From Marinirhabdus sp963793275 (GTDB lineage Bacteria; Bacteroidota; Bacteroidia; Flavobacteriales; Flavobacteriaceae), in NCBI GenBank assembly GCA_963793275.1, contig CAWBZL010000004.1, positions 1 through 64,000 of the forward strand: a DNA stretch of 64,000 nt. The letters are read 5' to 3'. Shown piece after piece: positions 36,607 to 45,241 of the stretch. Within the stretch, counting starts at the first letter, position 1. Every line of letters starts with the position of its first letter. The notes beneath the pieces were generated by a model that was not told the origin of the DNA, did no database searches, and was given only the letters and a program-made list of their open reading frames with translations. Both the position numbers and the translations under genes were made by a program.

Positions 36607-38109
36607 TTAATGTTCGTGACCGTGTGCAGGTGTTGAACCTGACATTGAAGCCATTTTAACTTGATATGCTCCTGTAGTTACCACCACTTCGCCAACTTGC
36701 AGACCTTCCAGTATCTCTACATTTTCGCCATTGCGCTTTCCAATCTTAACAGGTCGTCTTTCAAAACTTTCGCCTGATAGTTGAACGATAACGGAATAGC
36801 TTCCATAGTCTTCCAAGAGAGCATTCACAGGTATCATTGTGTTCTGTGTTGCATTTCCCATCGCTATCTGAACAGGTGTTAGACTTCCTATTGGCATATC
36901 GACGGTGGCATTGACTTCTGTAAAAACAGAAATCAAAGGATTTTCACGTTCCACGTCCTTTCCAATCGAAAGGATTTTGCCCTCGGCATCAGTTACGTCT
37001 TTCCATTGGTTATCATTATCCTGATACCATATACCTTGTACATTACCCATCATAAGTCCGTAGTTGGGTGCTAACTGCGCTTTTAAAACTCTGGATTGAT
37101 GCGTTCCAACGGTCACAAGCGCAACGCCTTGTTCTACGTAATCGCCATTTGAAACTGTTATGGATTTGATAAAGCCATCAAAAGGGGCGCGGATTTGTTT
37201 GCTTCCGCCCGAAACACCAGATACCAATGATTGATAGTTGGCTTTGGCTATCTCAAAACTGCTTTCTACTTTTTCAAATTCAGATTTTGGGACAATTTTA
37301 GATTCGTATAACTCTTTCTTTCTGTCATATTCAGATTTGGCTTGTTGGAATTTCGCTTTCGCGGAAGCGATATCCGTACTTAAATTATTAGATGCCAAAC
37401 CTTGGCTATTCAAACTCATTAAGAGCTGACCTCTTTTTACTGCTGTGCCTTCCGTGAGATTAATAACTTTAAAATCTACCACCCCATTGGATTTTGCCGC
37501 CAAGGACTTTACAGAACCGGGCGAGGGCATCCAAACACCAGAGGTGTTGATGACATCGTAAATTTTACCTGAAACGACAGGTGCGGTTTGAAAATCGATT
37601 TTCCAAGCTTGTTCTTTCAAAAACGAAATGCTCCCTTCATCTTCGGCTGCACCCAAGGCTTTTATGGCTTCATCTGCATTAGCATAAACCGTAACATCGT
37701 CAATCGTTATTTTATCTGAATAATCTGGCGTTTTCAATTCAAAAACAAGTTGGTAACTACCCGTTTCTTTTGGTTGAATGGTAGGCGAAAATATGCCTGG
37801 CGAAGACGGTGCTTCGGCAGTATTACGAATTCCATTATCGCCTTTAATCAAACTAACCGTAACCGAACCTTCACGAACAGGCTGATGCTTGTCCAACACC
37901 GTAAAGTGGGCTGCAAATCTGCTTGGATTTCCAACGATTAAGGCTGGAAATTCTACGAATAATTCTGTTTTGTCTGTCCAAATGGTGTGGTCCAAGCGTG
38001 GAATTTCTTCTCCTTCGTGGCTACCATCGGGATTGTGTGCGTGTGCATCTTCTGCCTTGTTGTTACAAGACATTGCCAAAAAGGCAAGCACTATGAGTAT
38101 ATATTTCAT
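36607..38109 (-). CDS. cusB: Periplasmic adaptor (membrane fusion) lipoprotein of the efflux pump
   Basis: A 500-residue adaptor with a lipoprotein signal (LAFLAMSCNN; Cys15), a histidine-bearing N-terminus (A-H-A-H-N-P-D-G-S-H), an added beta domain at about 30-140, then the barrel/lipoyl/coiled-coil plan (G-V-W-M-P-S-P-G-S-V, LPIGSLTPVQIAMG-like region, T-T-G-A-Y-Q-V-K). The end is again His-rich (A-H-G-H-E-H). It sits between the His-rich lipoprotein and the pump. Confidence 0.87.
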   Translation of the reverse strand: MKYILIVLAFLAMSCNNKAEDAHAHNPDGSHEGEEIPRLDHTIWTDKTELFVEFPALIVGNPSRFAAHFTVLDKHQPVREGSVTVSLIKGDNGIRNTAEAPSSPGIFSPTIQPKETGSYQLVFELKTPDYSDKITIDDVTVYANADEAIKALGAAEDEGSISFLKEQAWKIDFQTAPVVSGKIYDVINTSGVWMPSPGSVKSLAAKSNGVVDFKVINLTEGTAVKRGQLLMSLNSQGLASNNLSTDIASAKAKFQQAKSEYDRKKELYESKIVPKSEFEKVESSFEIAKANYQSLVSGVSGGSKQIRAPFDGFIKSITVSNGDYVEQGVALVTVGTHQSRVLKAQLAPNYGLMMGNVQGIWYQDNDNQWKDVTDAEGKILSIGKDVERENPLISVFTEVNATVDMPIGSLTPVQIAMGNATQNTMIPVNALLEDYGSYSVIVQLSGESFERRPVKIGKRNGENVEILEGLQVGEVVVTTGAYQVKMASMSGSTPAHGHEH

Positions 38110-38129
38110 ATCGTTATATCTATTTGCTT

Positions 38130-38420
38130 TTAGTGGTCGTGATGTTCAGCGCCATCATCGTGTTTATGAGTTTTTGAATCATCATCATTTGTATGATTCC
38201 CTTCTGAATTGTGGTCGTGCCCGTGTTCCTCTGTTTTTGTTTCCATAGAATCAGTTCCTACTTTAAACTCTTCTTGCTCTATGGTTTCTTCCGTATGACT
38301 ACCATCCTCATTATGCTCGTGACCGTGGTCGTCAGTATTTTCGGTTTTTGTTTCTCGACAAGAGGTTACTAAAAATGTTGATGCGATTGCTATTGCGAAT
38401 ATTGATTTTGAAAATTTCAT
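38130..38420 (-). CDS. Histidine-rich metal-binding lipoprotein
   Basis: A 96-residue lipoprotein (LVTSCRETKT; Cys21) whose mature part is almost only His, Asp and Glu, with H-G-H-E-H and H-G-H-D-H clusters. It could buffer or hand over metal in the periplasm for the adaptor. It lies in the efflux operon, 20 nt from the adaptor. I know no named family for it. Confidence 0.7.
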   Translation of the reverse strand: MKFSKSIFAIAIASTFLVTSCRETKTENTDDHGHEHNEDGSHTEETIEQEEFKVGTDSMETKTEEHGHDHNSEGNHTNDDDSKTHKHDDGAEHHDH

Positions 38421-38438
38421 AATTGTATATTTAAAAAT

Positions 38439-39623
38439 TTATAACTGATGTTTTAATAATTGTGCTTGAAGCAGTTGCAGTTCCTTTTCCATTTGCAGCA
38501 TTTTATCTGATGCATTCCGATAAAACTGAAGCTCCACGTAATAATCCATAAACGAATACTCGCCCAACATATAAGCCTTAAAAAGCAGTTGCTCGCTATT
38601 TAAATTACCCATAGTGGCTTGATACTCATTAAATTTTTCGAGCATCAATTCGTATCGATTATAGGTTTCTTGAAATTGGGTATAAAGCGAAGTGGTAACT
38701 ACCTGCGTGTTGGACTGTTGATATTCAAAATTTGCTTCGGCAGCTTTTACTTTGTTCTTGCTACTCCAAAGTGGAATTGAAACACCACCATAAAAACCAG
38801 AATAATTACTACCGCTAACGCCTTGATAATTATAGCCAAGTGCCACGTTTGGCAGCACCTTGTTTTTTTCCAATTTTATTTTTTGAAGTGAAGATGTCTC
38901 ATTAGCCTTTAATTCTTGTAGTAAAGGGTCTTTCGCTAATTTTTCCTGCCAAAGATTATCTACCGTACCAACTTCGATAGGTAATGCAATTCCTGATGTA
39001 GCACCATCAATTACATTGCCTCCATTCAACGTTTTAAGTTTGGATAGCAAAATTTGGATGTCGCTTTCAATTTGTTCAACAACAAATTGCTCTTGAATCC
39101 AAGCAATTTTCGCTTTGTTCAAATCTAAAATCCCAACTTGTTCTGCATCAAAAAGTTTTTGGATTTGGTCAAAAACCTGTTTGCTCTGGGTTTTTCTTTC
39201 CGTTTCAATGGCTTTTCGCTTTTGCAAGAAAGCAAGTTCTAAAAGCGTGTTCTTTGCTTTTAATAATACTTCCTGCCTTTTGTTAGCGTAGGCTGCCGCT
39301 AACTGTTGCGATTTAGATTCGTTCCATTTGCCACGTGCAACATATACCGTTGGGAATTCAAAAGATTGGGATAGTTGATATTCGGTATAATCTCCAGTTT
39401 CATTATCGCCAAATGGCAAATAAAAGCCAGAAAGCTGTGGGTCAGGCAAATTGTTGTTGCTCCTGTTTTCGAGTTGCTGACTTTCAATAAATGATTGATA
39501 GCCTTTTAACTCTGTATTGTTCTGTTCTATTTCATTAAGTAGTTCCTCTATGTTTTTATTCTGCGAGAAACCGTTAACAAAGAACAGGCATCCGCAAATT
39601 ACGGACACGATGTGTTTGTTCAT
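38439..39623 (-). CDS. TolC/CzcC-family outer-membrane efflux protein
   Basis: A 394-residue protein with a signal peptide (CLFFVNGFSQ), two repeated helical halves rich in Gln/Asn/Leu and beta-strand stretches (A-L-G-Y-N-Y-Q-G, S-G-F-Y-G-G-V-S-I-P-L-W), as in outer-membrane efflux channels. It provides the exit duct for the pump. Part of the same minus-strand operon. Confidence 0.85.
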   Translation of the reverse strand: MNKHIVSVICGCLFFVNGFSQNKNIEELLNEIEQNNTELKGYQSFIESQQLENRSNNNLPDPQLSGFYLPFGDNETGDYTEYQLSQSFEFPTVYVARGKWNESKSQQLAAAYANKRQEVLLKAKNTLLELAFLQKRKAIETERKTQSKQVFDQIQKLFDAEQVGILDLNKAKIAWIQEQFVVEQIESDIQILLSKLKTLNGGNVIDGATSGIALPIEVGTVDNLWQEKLAKDPLLQELKANETSSLQKIKLEKNKVLPNVALGYNYQGVSGSNYSGFYGGVSIPLWSSKNKVKAAEANFEYQQSNTQVVTTSLYTQFQETYNRYELMLEKFNEYQATMGNLNSEQLLFKAYMLGEYSFMDYYVELQFYRNASDKMLQMEKELQLLQAQLLKHQL

Positions 39624-39694
39624 TGTGTGAAATTTTAGGTTTAATCTTAATTTATAAGAGGATTCCTGCCGTAGTTGCAGGTGTTCCTAAGCGA

Positions 39695-40133
39695 TTAACC
39701 TAAAGATGGTGGGCCTCGTAAATTGAGGGATGAGAGATAAGAATTAAAATAGTTTTTGGGTGGGTGATAAATTGGCGGTTTACTGTTTTGCCTACTATCA
39801 ACGACATAAAATTCTTGAAAATCAGAAGTATATATTACAACATTGTCATCTACGATAGTCTGCCGCTCAACCGTATTCCTTTTAAGTACAACAATATCGC
39901 TGGATACTGTAGAATGGATATGCATATCCATAAAGAAACCAAAAAATCCGTAAGGGGATTCTTCTTTCGTGGGAATCATCATCGTGATGATGATGTTCGC
40001 CAGTATGTGCAATATCTGAATGGGAATAAGCATCCTCGTGTTGATGGTGCAAATGCGGAAAAACCTGATGCAGCATCATTAGACTAAACAAGCCTAAAAA
40101 GAAAAATGCCGCTATTTTATTTGGTTTTTGCAT
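39695..40133 (-). pseudogene. His-rich membrane protein at the head of the efflux operon, one frameshift
   Basis: The start at 40133 reads MQKPNKIAAFFFLGLFSLMM, followed by a His cluster (H-L-H-H-Q-H). An extra G near 39963 breaks the frame; the other frame continues ESPYGFFGFFMDMHIHS to a stop at 39695. The corrected protein, about 145 residues, has one membrane helix and many histidines, suiting a metal sensor or carrier. It is the first gene of the operon. Confidence 0.6.
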
Positions 40134-40228
40134 TGATTACAAAGATAGCAATATTTCTGGCGTGTTAAAATCTCTAATTGAAAAGAGAGAAAATCCAGTT
40201 TGAGGTACTGGACAAACCTTTATTAACC

Positions 40229-41089
40229 TTATGCCATAGCATAGACTTCTTCAAATAGCTTTTTATCCAACCGCTCTTGTTGGCCAAAGCTTTTCTTTAA
40301 GACATTATGAAGTACTGAATTAAATGCATTGTAGCCTAACCATAGATTCGGTTCTTCATTAAGTAACAAGGCTTCGTAATTCAAAATCTCAATGACCTCA
40401 CGAGACTTTTTCGACGGGTCGCTATTCTTATCGCTACATTCATATCTGAACAATTTCGTTCTGTCAAGAATCGCCTTAACAAATTCCTGTGTATCGATAA
40501 TTTTAAATTCCTTCATCTTGTCGAATTTCTTGGTAATGGCATAGAATTCATTGTCCAGAAACTTATCGAATAGATTGTTCAGCCTCGGCATAATCAAGTG
40601 CGTATTGTTCTTACTATGTTTGATGGAAAACTCAATTTCTGCTTGTGAAACGTGCAGTCCGTTTGAACATACTTCTCTATAAAATCCGAAGTGTCCAGAG
40701 GTCTTTTCGCTACCGTCATAAGAGTTTTTGAACCGAAGCATCGGCAATATCAAGTCCTTATGGTTCTTGACTGTAAACTGGCTTTTGTCGTCGATAATAA
40801 AGTCAGTAATGAACGACCTATCATTTTTGTTGATGGTGCGTTTGTGGAAGTTAAGTTGTGCATCGGTCAGCATCTCTTCAGCTTTCTTGAAGAAGAGTTG
40901 ATTCGGAATGTGGCCATAGCTGTTCGATACCACATTTACGATTTTGCCATTTGAGATTATGGCATTTTCAAGCCCTCTTCGGGATTCCATCTGGGTCAGA
41001 GTTTTTAAGGATTTCATTTCGGATGGCACGAAAATTTCATCCTGTTGCAAATTTTGTAAATACATAGCTTTTAGATTTAGATTAAACAT
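40229..41089 (-). CDS. DUF932 phage/plasmid-like protein
   Basis: A protein of about 286 residues of the DUF932 family, found on conjugative elements and phages; function unknown. Visible: S-R-R-G-L-E-N-A-I-I-S-N-G-K-I-V, E-V-C-S-N-G-L, and W-L-G-Y-N-A-F-N. I start at 41089 (MFNLNLKAMYL) or 41065 (MYLQNLQQ); the open frame beyond 41089 belongs to another small gene in a different frame. It follows that gene with an 8-nt overlap. Confidence 0.75.
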   Translation of the reverse strand: MFNLNLKAMYLQNLQQDEIFVPSEMKSLKTLTQMESRRGLENAIISNGKIVNVVSNSYGHIPNQLFFKKAEEMLTDAQLNFHKRTINKNDRSFITDFIIDDKSQFTVKNHKDLILPMLRFKNSYDGSEKTSGHFGFYREVCSNGLHVSQAEIEFSIKHSKNNTHLIMPRLNNLFDKFLDNEFYAITKKFDKMKEFKIIDTQEFVKAILDRTKLFRYECSDKNSDPSKKSREVIEILNYEALLLNEEPNLWLGYNAFNSVLHNVLKKSFGQQERLDKKLFEEVYAMA

Positions 41090-41243
41090 TTTTTGATAAT
41101 ACTCGGTAATAGTTGGGATGCTTATCCCTGTAATAAGCCAAGTGACTTTCGCCACTATCAATGTCATAATTTTCACTACTCGACTGATAATGCTTTTCAG
41201 CTTCTTGTAGCGAAATTTTAGAATTTTCTGATGCTTGTTTCAT
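41082..41243 (-). CDS. Small 53-residue ICE protein
   Basis: An ORF on the minus strand from ATG 41243: M-K-Q-A-S-E-N-S-K-I-S-L-Q-E-A-E-K-H-Y-Q, then Y-D-I-D-S-G-E-S-H-L and R-D-K-H-P-N-Y-Y. Hydrophilic and helical. It is the first gene after a leader repeat that also precedes parB, and its stop overlaps the DUF932 gene. It is not of a family I recognise. Confidence 0.55.
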   Translation of the reverse strand: MKQASENSKISLQEAEKHYQSSSENYDIDSGESHLAYYRDKHPNYYRVLSKNV

Positions 41244-41254
41244 AATGATATATT

Positions 41255-41396
41255 TTGATTAAACAATATTTGAGCAGTACCCAAACGGAAGATAAAATCT
41301 CAGCTCAAAAGGAAACGGAATAAATAAGCGTAGGATGTTGCGTTGGCTTTATGCCGTAGTCTTTTGATGGGTGTATTTTACGAGTTTACCTTTGCG
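41255..41396 (-). repeat. Leader repeat, copy 1 (before DUF932 gene pair)
   Basis: Near-identical to 43306-43446. Both copies end a few bases before a minus-strand start and contain the inverted pair TTTGAGC/GCTCAAA and the block GCGTTGGCTTTATGCCGTAG. Probably a duplicated promoter/leader. Confidence 0.75.
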
Positions 41397-41453
41397 CTAA
41401 CTATTGATTGATAACCCTTTCCTTATGAACCCGTCTTTCAAAACACTATCATA

Positions 41454-41493
41454 AAAAAGAAGAAGGGCCAGCACGAATGCCGACCCTTCTTCA
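41454..41493 (-). terminator. Terminator after parB
   Basis: GAAGAAGGGTCGGCA and TGCTGGCCCTTCTTC form a long stem followed by TTTTTT on the minus strand. Confidence 0.85.
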
Positions 41494-41504
41494 AACAACA
41501 AAAG

Positions 41505-43301
41505 CTAATCGTTGAGTTCCTGAATTTGTTTTTCAAGAACCGTGATACGCTCTTTCAAACGTGCTTCACGCTCGTCTCTCTTCTCGGCATATTCCTTTTC
41601 TATGCCGGCAATCTTGGATTTGTAATATCCTTGCATCGCATTATAGAATGAAATGTTTGTCAGATTATTGACGTGATTGCTTTCGCCAAAATGCACTTGC
41701 TTTGTGAGCATATAGCGTATCAACTTATGGAAGATTTCCTTTTTGAACTTCTTCTTAAAATTCTCGACCATTTCAACTTTGGTCATCTTTGAAGTGTCGC
41801 CCAAGAACTTTGAGAAATACTTTTGTTGGCTCATATAGTCCACATTATTTTCAAAGAGCGATATCGAGAATGCCACCATTTCGTCTGTTGAAAGTGTCTT
41901 TTTTGTATCAATGTACTTGGTCTCACGAATCATATCAACCACTACTTCAAATTGCTTGTTGTTCTCTATTTGTTTCTTCCGGATTTCCCTCTCGTTGATT
42001 TTCACGATTTGTTCTTCAGGCGTACAATCTGCCATTTTTCTGTTGGCCAATGGTGCCGAATATTCCGTAGAATCGTTCTTTGATTTTTCAATAATCTTTA
42101 CAAAAATTTCCTTGTGCTGGAATGAATCGGGATGGAACAAGATGCCGATTTTAAATCCATCTTCTTTTGCTGAATTGAATTTTTCCAATGCTTCTTTATA
42201 ATTCTGCATTGCTTCATCCAATTCTGCCTTTAATTCATCTTCAGAATAATCGTAATGTTGATATTCTATCTTAATACCCTCGATTGTTGGCTCTATCGGA
42301 TTCTCTATAATTTCAACATCATCCAGTAGATAGACTTTCAATCCGTTCTTTTCCAATTGTGATATAATGAGCTGATTGCTTTCGTCATCTGCCCAATACT
42401 GTCGTATTTCAGGGATTAAAAGAATATTCTCTTTCTTTGACTTTTCAATCAGGTTCAAGAACGATTTACTTTTCTTAGTTTCAAAACAGGCTGATTTTGT
42501 ACAGACCATTTTTCCTTCGCCGAACAGATTGCCTTGATTAGCTGCATTGAACGGACACTCAACACAAGACCCAGCTTTCGGGACCAATTTTTTGTCATTT
42601 ACATCAAAAGATGCTTTTTCCAAATCGTAAGTCTGGTCTTTAATCATCCTGTTTATCTGATGTGCACTAAAATCCTCGCCCATCGTTTCCAACATCATCT
42701 GCTGTTCTTCCGGTTCAAAGAGCGCTACACCTACACCCAATGATATGGTCATTTCGCCATTGCGTACAAAGTGCTTGAAACCGTCAATCAATCCAGCCAG
42801 TTTAAGTCGCTGTCTGATGAAGTTATCCGTTCTACCCAGCCGCTTCGCAATTTCAGTAGGTGCATATTTCTCACTTAGGTAAGCAATCGCATCGGCTTCT
42901 TCGGTCGGTTCGACATCCTGTCTTTGCAGATTCTCGATAATCTGAACTTCCAGAACATCATTGTTCTCATAAGTCCTCACGATACAGGGTATCGTTTTCT
43001 TTCCTGCCAATTTACTGGCACGATACCGACGTTCGCCCATCACGATGACATATTGACCATTTAGTTGTCTTATCGTGATTGGTTGCAACACACCGTGCTT
43101 TTCGATACTCTCAGATAGCTGCTTTAACGCATCTTCGTTAAACGTCTTTCTCGGCTGTTCTGGGTCAGGCTTGATTTTACCCAATGGTAAGTTCTGAATT
43201 TGAAGTGCTTTGGATTTCTTTCCGTTTACTTCTTTCTTGGCAGCTACTTTTGTTCTGCTGCGCTTCTTTGTGGTACTCGCTTTTGTTGTCATAATACTCA
43301 A
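41505..43301 (-). CDS. parB: ParB/Spo0J-family protein
   Basis: A 598-residue protein: a basic N-terminal tail, the ParB nuclease-like domain at about 35-130 (LPLGKIKPDPEQPRK, I-E-K-H-G-V-L-Q-P-I, G-E-R-R-Y-R-A), an HTH (E-I-A-K-R-L-G-R-T-D-N-F-I-R-Q) and a long C-terminal part with a cysteine pair (G-S-C-V-E-C-P-F). Much longer than chromosomal ParB; long forms are common on ICEs, where they aid maintenance or act as nucleases. No parA is beside it. ATG 43292 is an alternative start. Confidence 0.85.
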   Translation of the reverse strand: MSIMTTKASTTKKRSRTKVAAKKEVNGKKSKALQIQNLPLGKIKPDPEQPRKTFNEDALKQLSESIEKHGVLQPITIRQLNGQYVIVMGERRYRASKLAGKKTIPCIVRTYENNDVLEVQIIENLQRQDVEPTEEADAIAYLSEKYAPTEIAKRLGRTDNFIRQRLKLAGLIDGFKHFVRNGEMTISLGVGVALFEPEEQQMMLETMGEDFSAHQINRMIKDQTYDLEKASFDVNDKKLVPKAGSCVECPFNAANQGNLFGEGKMVCTKSACFETKKSKSFLNLIEKSKKENILLIPEIRQYWADDESNQLIISQLEKNGLKVYLLDDVEIIENPIEPTIEGIKIEYQHYDYSEDELKAELDEAMQNYKEALEKFNSAKEDGFKIGILFHPDSFQHKEIFVKIIEKSKNDSTEYSAPLANRKMADCTPEEQIVKINEREIRKKQIENNKQFEVVVDMIRETKYIDTKKTLSTDEMVAFSISLFENNVDYMSQQKYFSKFLGDTSKMTKVEMVENFKKKFKKEIFHKLIRYMLTKQVHFGESNHVNNLTNISFYNAMQGYYKSKIAGIEKEYAEKRDEREARLKERITVLEKQIQELND

Positions 43302-43305
43302 ATTT

Positions 43306-43446
43306 TTGATTAAACAATATTTGAGCAGAAACCAAACGGAAGATAAAATCTTGGCTCAAAAGGAAACGGAATAAATGAGTAGTGGAAGAAGCGTTGGCTT
43401 TATGCCGTAGTCTTTTGATGGAAGTATTTTACGAGTTTACCTTGCG
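43306..43446 (-). repeat. Leader repeat, copy 2 (before parB)
   Basis: Second copy of the 140-bp leader described at 41255-41396, directly upstream of parB. The 170 bp from here to the tRNA terminator hold no gene. Confidence 0.75.
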
Positions 43447-43592
43447 TGTATATTGTGTGATAATAAACTTCCCTTACGAAGAAGTAGGGTCGTGATTAGA
43501 TAAAATTTATTATTCTGATAGTAAATTCATAGGGTTTATAAACAAATAGAAGAATTTAACATCAATAAAAATGTTGCCTTCAAAATAGTAAA

Positions 43593-43613
43593 ATGTTGTA
43601 CCTATGTTGTACC
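43593..43613. other. Direct repeat near the tRNA, possible ICE end
   Basis: ATGTTGTACC occurs twice (43593-43602, 43604-43613), about 45 bp from the 3' end of the tRNA-Leu gene. Such repeats may be integrase-binding sites at the attachment end. Inferred from place only. Confidence 0.35.
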
Positions 43614-43618
43614 AAGTC

Positions 43619-43653
43619 ATAAAAAAAGCCGAGATTTTCATCTCAGCTTTTTT
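43619..43653 (-). terminator. Terminator after tRNA-Leu
   Basis: AAAAAAGCTGAGAT and ATCTCGGCTTTTTT (one mismatch) with a GAAA-type loop, directly after the tRNA on the minus strand. Confidence 0.8.
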
Positions 43654-43655
43654 AG

Positions 43656-43738
43656 TACCGAAGGCGGGAATCGAACCCGCAAGCCTTGTGAGCAATGGAT
43701 TTTGAATCCATCGTGTCTACCAATTCCACCACTTCGGC
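43656..43738 (-). tRNA. tRNA-Leu (CAA)
   Basis: An 83-nt gene: acceptor GCCGAAG/CTTCGGT, D-arm with AATTGGTAGAC, anticodon loop TTCAAAA with CAA, a variable arm typical of leucine tRNA, and T-arm GCGGGTTCGATTCCCGC. Its 3' end faces the ICE, so it is the likely attachment site. Confidence 0.92.
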
Positions 43739-43761
43739 ATACTGTTTTTTCCTTCTCAAAT

Positions 43762-43805
43762 CTGGATTTTGAATCCAGCGCGTCTACCAATTCCGCCACT
43801 CGAGC
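43762..43805 (-). pseudogene. 5' half of a second tRNA-Leu (CAA)
   Basis: Minus-strand sequence GCTCGAGTGGCGGAATTGG onward, through the anticodon stem-loop with CAA, then stops matching: no T-arm or 3' acceptor strand follows before the intact tRNA 23 nt further on. A tandem tRNA gene seems to have lost its second half. Confidence 0.75.
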
Positions 43806-43930
43806 CTGTTGGAAGCGCAAAAATAACAAATTCTACAAACTCCTATCTTATTTTTCTCTCAAATTAATAAAAGTTCATTTTTGGTGACAAAATGTTAACT
43901 ACTATTTTTAGAGTGCATTGTTGTAATCTT

Positions 43931-43938
43931 TATTTTTG
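43931..43938 (+). promoter_or_regulatory. Likely promoter of prs
   Basis: TATTTTTG matches the -7 element TAnnTTTG, 21 bp before the prs start. The -33 element is poor. Confidence 0.5.
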
Positions 43939-43959
43939 TACTTCATTTAAAATCCAACC

Positions 43960-44901
43960 ATGTCCGATTCTACACCACAATCCAAAATTTTTGCCTGTAA
44001 ACAATCGCAACATCTAGCCGAAGCCATTGCAAAAGCCTATGGCCAATCGCTAGGGAATGTTATTACCTCAACCTATAGCGATGGGGAATTTCAGCCTTCT
44101 TTTGAGGAATCGGTTCGTGGGAGTCGTGTTTTTATTATTGGGTCTACACACCCCAACAGCGACCATTTAATGGAAATGTTGTTAATGCTGGACGCTGCAA
44201 AACGAGCTTCTGCAAGACATATTACTGCGGTACTTCCGTATTTTGGTTGGGCAAGACAGGACAGAAAAGATAAACCCCGTGTGCCAATTGCTGCAAAACT
44301 GGTAGCAAAAATGTTGGAAACCGCAGGTGCCACACGTATTATTACTATGGATTTGCACGCAGACCAGATTCAGGGGTTTTTTGAAAAACCCGTGGATCAC
44401 CTTTTTGCCTCTACCATCTTTCTACCCTATTTAAAAAGTTTAAATCTGGATAATCTAACTATTGCTTCACCGGATATGGGAGGTTCTAAAAGAGCCTACG
44501 CCTATTCTAAAGCACTTGAAAGTGATGTTGTAATTTGCTACAAACAACGCGAAAAAGCCAATATTATCTCCCACATGGAACTTATCGGAGACGTGCAAGG
44601 GAAAAATGTAGTGTTAGTAGACGATATGGTAGACACCGCAGGAACCCTAACCAAAGCAGCAGACCTTATGATGGAACGTGGTGCCTTAAGCGTGCGTGCC
44701 ATTTGTACACACCCAATTCTTTCAGGAAATGCTTTTGAAAAATTAGAAAATTCGCAACTGGAAGAACTCATTGTTACAGATTCTATCCCACAAGCCAGAA
44801 AACACCCAAAATTACGCGTATTATCCTGTGCAGATCTATTTGCCGATGTTATGCTTCGCGTAAATGAAAACAAGAGCATTAGTTCTAAGTTTTTGATGTA
44901 G
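43960..44901 (+). CDS. prs: Ribose-phosphate pyrophosphokinase
   Basis: A 313-residue enzyme making PRPP from ribose 5-phosphate and ATP for nucleotide, His and Trp synthesis. Visible: Y-S-D-G-E-F, the ATP-site F-G-W-A-R-Q-D-R-K-D-K-P-R, the M-D-L-H-A-D-Q-I-Q-G block, and the PRPP loop V-L-V-D-D-M-V-D-T-A-G-T. Full length for the family. First intact chromosomal gene beside the ICE. Confidence 0.95.
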   Translation: MSDSTPQSKIFACKQSQHLAEAIAKAYGQSLGNVITSTYSDGEFQPSFEESVRGSRVFIIGSTHPNSDHLMEMLLMLDAAKRASARHITAVLPYFGWARQDRKDKPRVPIAAKLVAKMLETAGATRIITMDLHADQIQGFFEKPVDHLFASTIFLPYLKSLNLDNLTIASPDMGGSKRAYAYSKALESDVVICYKQREKANIISHMELIGDVQGKNVVLVDDMVDTAGTLTKAADLMMERGALSVRAICTHPILSGNAFEKLENSQLEELIVTDSIPQARKHPKLRVLSCADLFADVMLRVNENKSISSKFLM

Positions 44902-45160
44902 CGTTATTAGTCGGTAGACACTAGCGGGTAGGACACTTTATTTGTAGTTGTGAGTTGTGAGTTGTGAGTAAAAATTTAACAATTAGTAATATATCTTACA
45001 ATCATTACTCTTTTTTTATTTCAGTATTTGGTTTTCATTTCTTTCTCAGTTAACAAAGCGCCTGTTTTATTTTAAATCATGAAAACCTCTTTGTTGCTTT
45101 AGTCTTTTTGTAAAATTTCGATAGCGTTTTATAAAATTGTATCGAAGGCAATCTTTCATC
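44902..45160. other. Intergenic region with a short tandem repeat
   Basis: About 340 bp separate prs from rplY. It holds three tandem copies of a heptamer (GTTGTGA) near 44946-44969 and otherwise AT-rich sequence up to the rplY promoter. No gene seen. Confidence 0.6.
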
Positions 45161-45167
45161 TTTTTTC

Positions 45168-45198
45168 TTTGTTCTATTTTCTGAAAAGAGTACATTTG
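45168..45198 (+). promoter_or_regulatory. Promoter of rplY
   Basis: TTTG (45168-45171), 19 nt, then TACATTTG (45191-45198): a perfect Bacteroidota promoter, 43 bp before the start codon. Confidence 0.75.
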
Positions 45199-45241
45199 CA
45201 CCCCTCAAATGAGGAAATTAATTCATTATTAAAAAAAACAA

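Noticed and set aside
41090..41176. Longer start for the DUF932 gene
   Set aside because: These codons overlap a better small ORF in another frame, and the DUF932-like sequence begins only near 41065-41089.
28081..43401. GCGTTGGCT as a specific recombination site
   Set aside because: The core occurs at least four times in the ICE, including inside the duplicated leaders, so only the 11-bp pair was kept as a weak observation.
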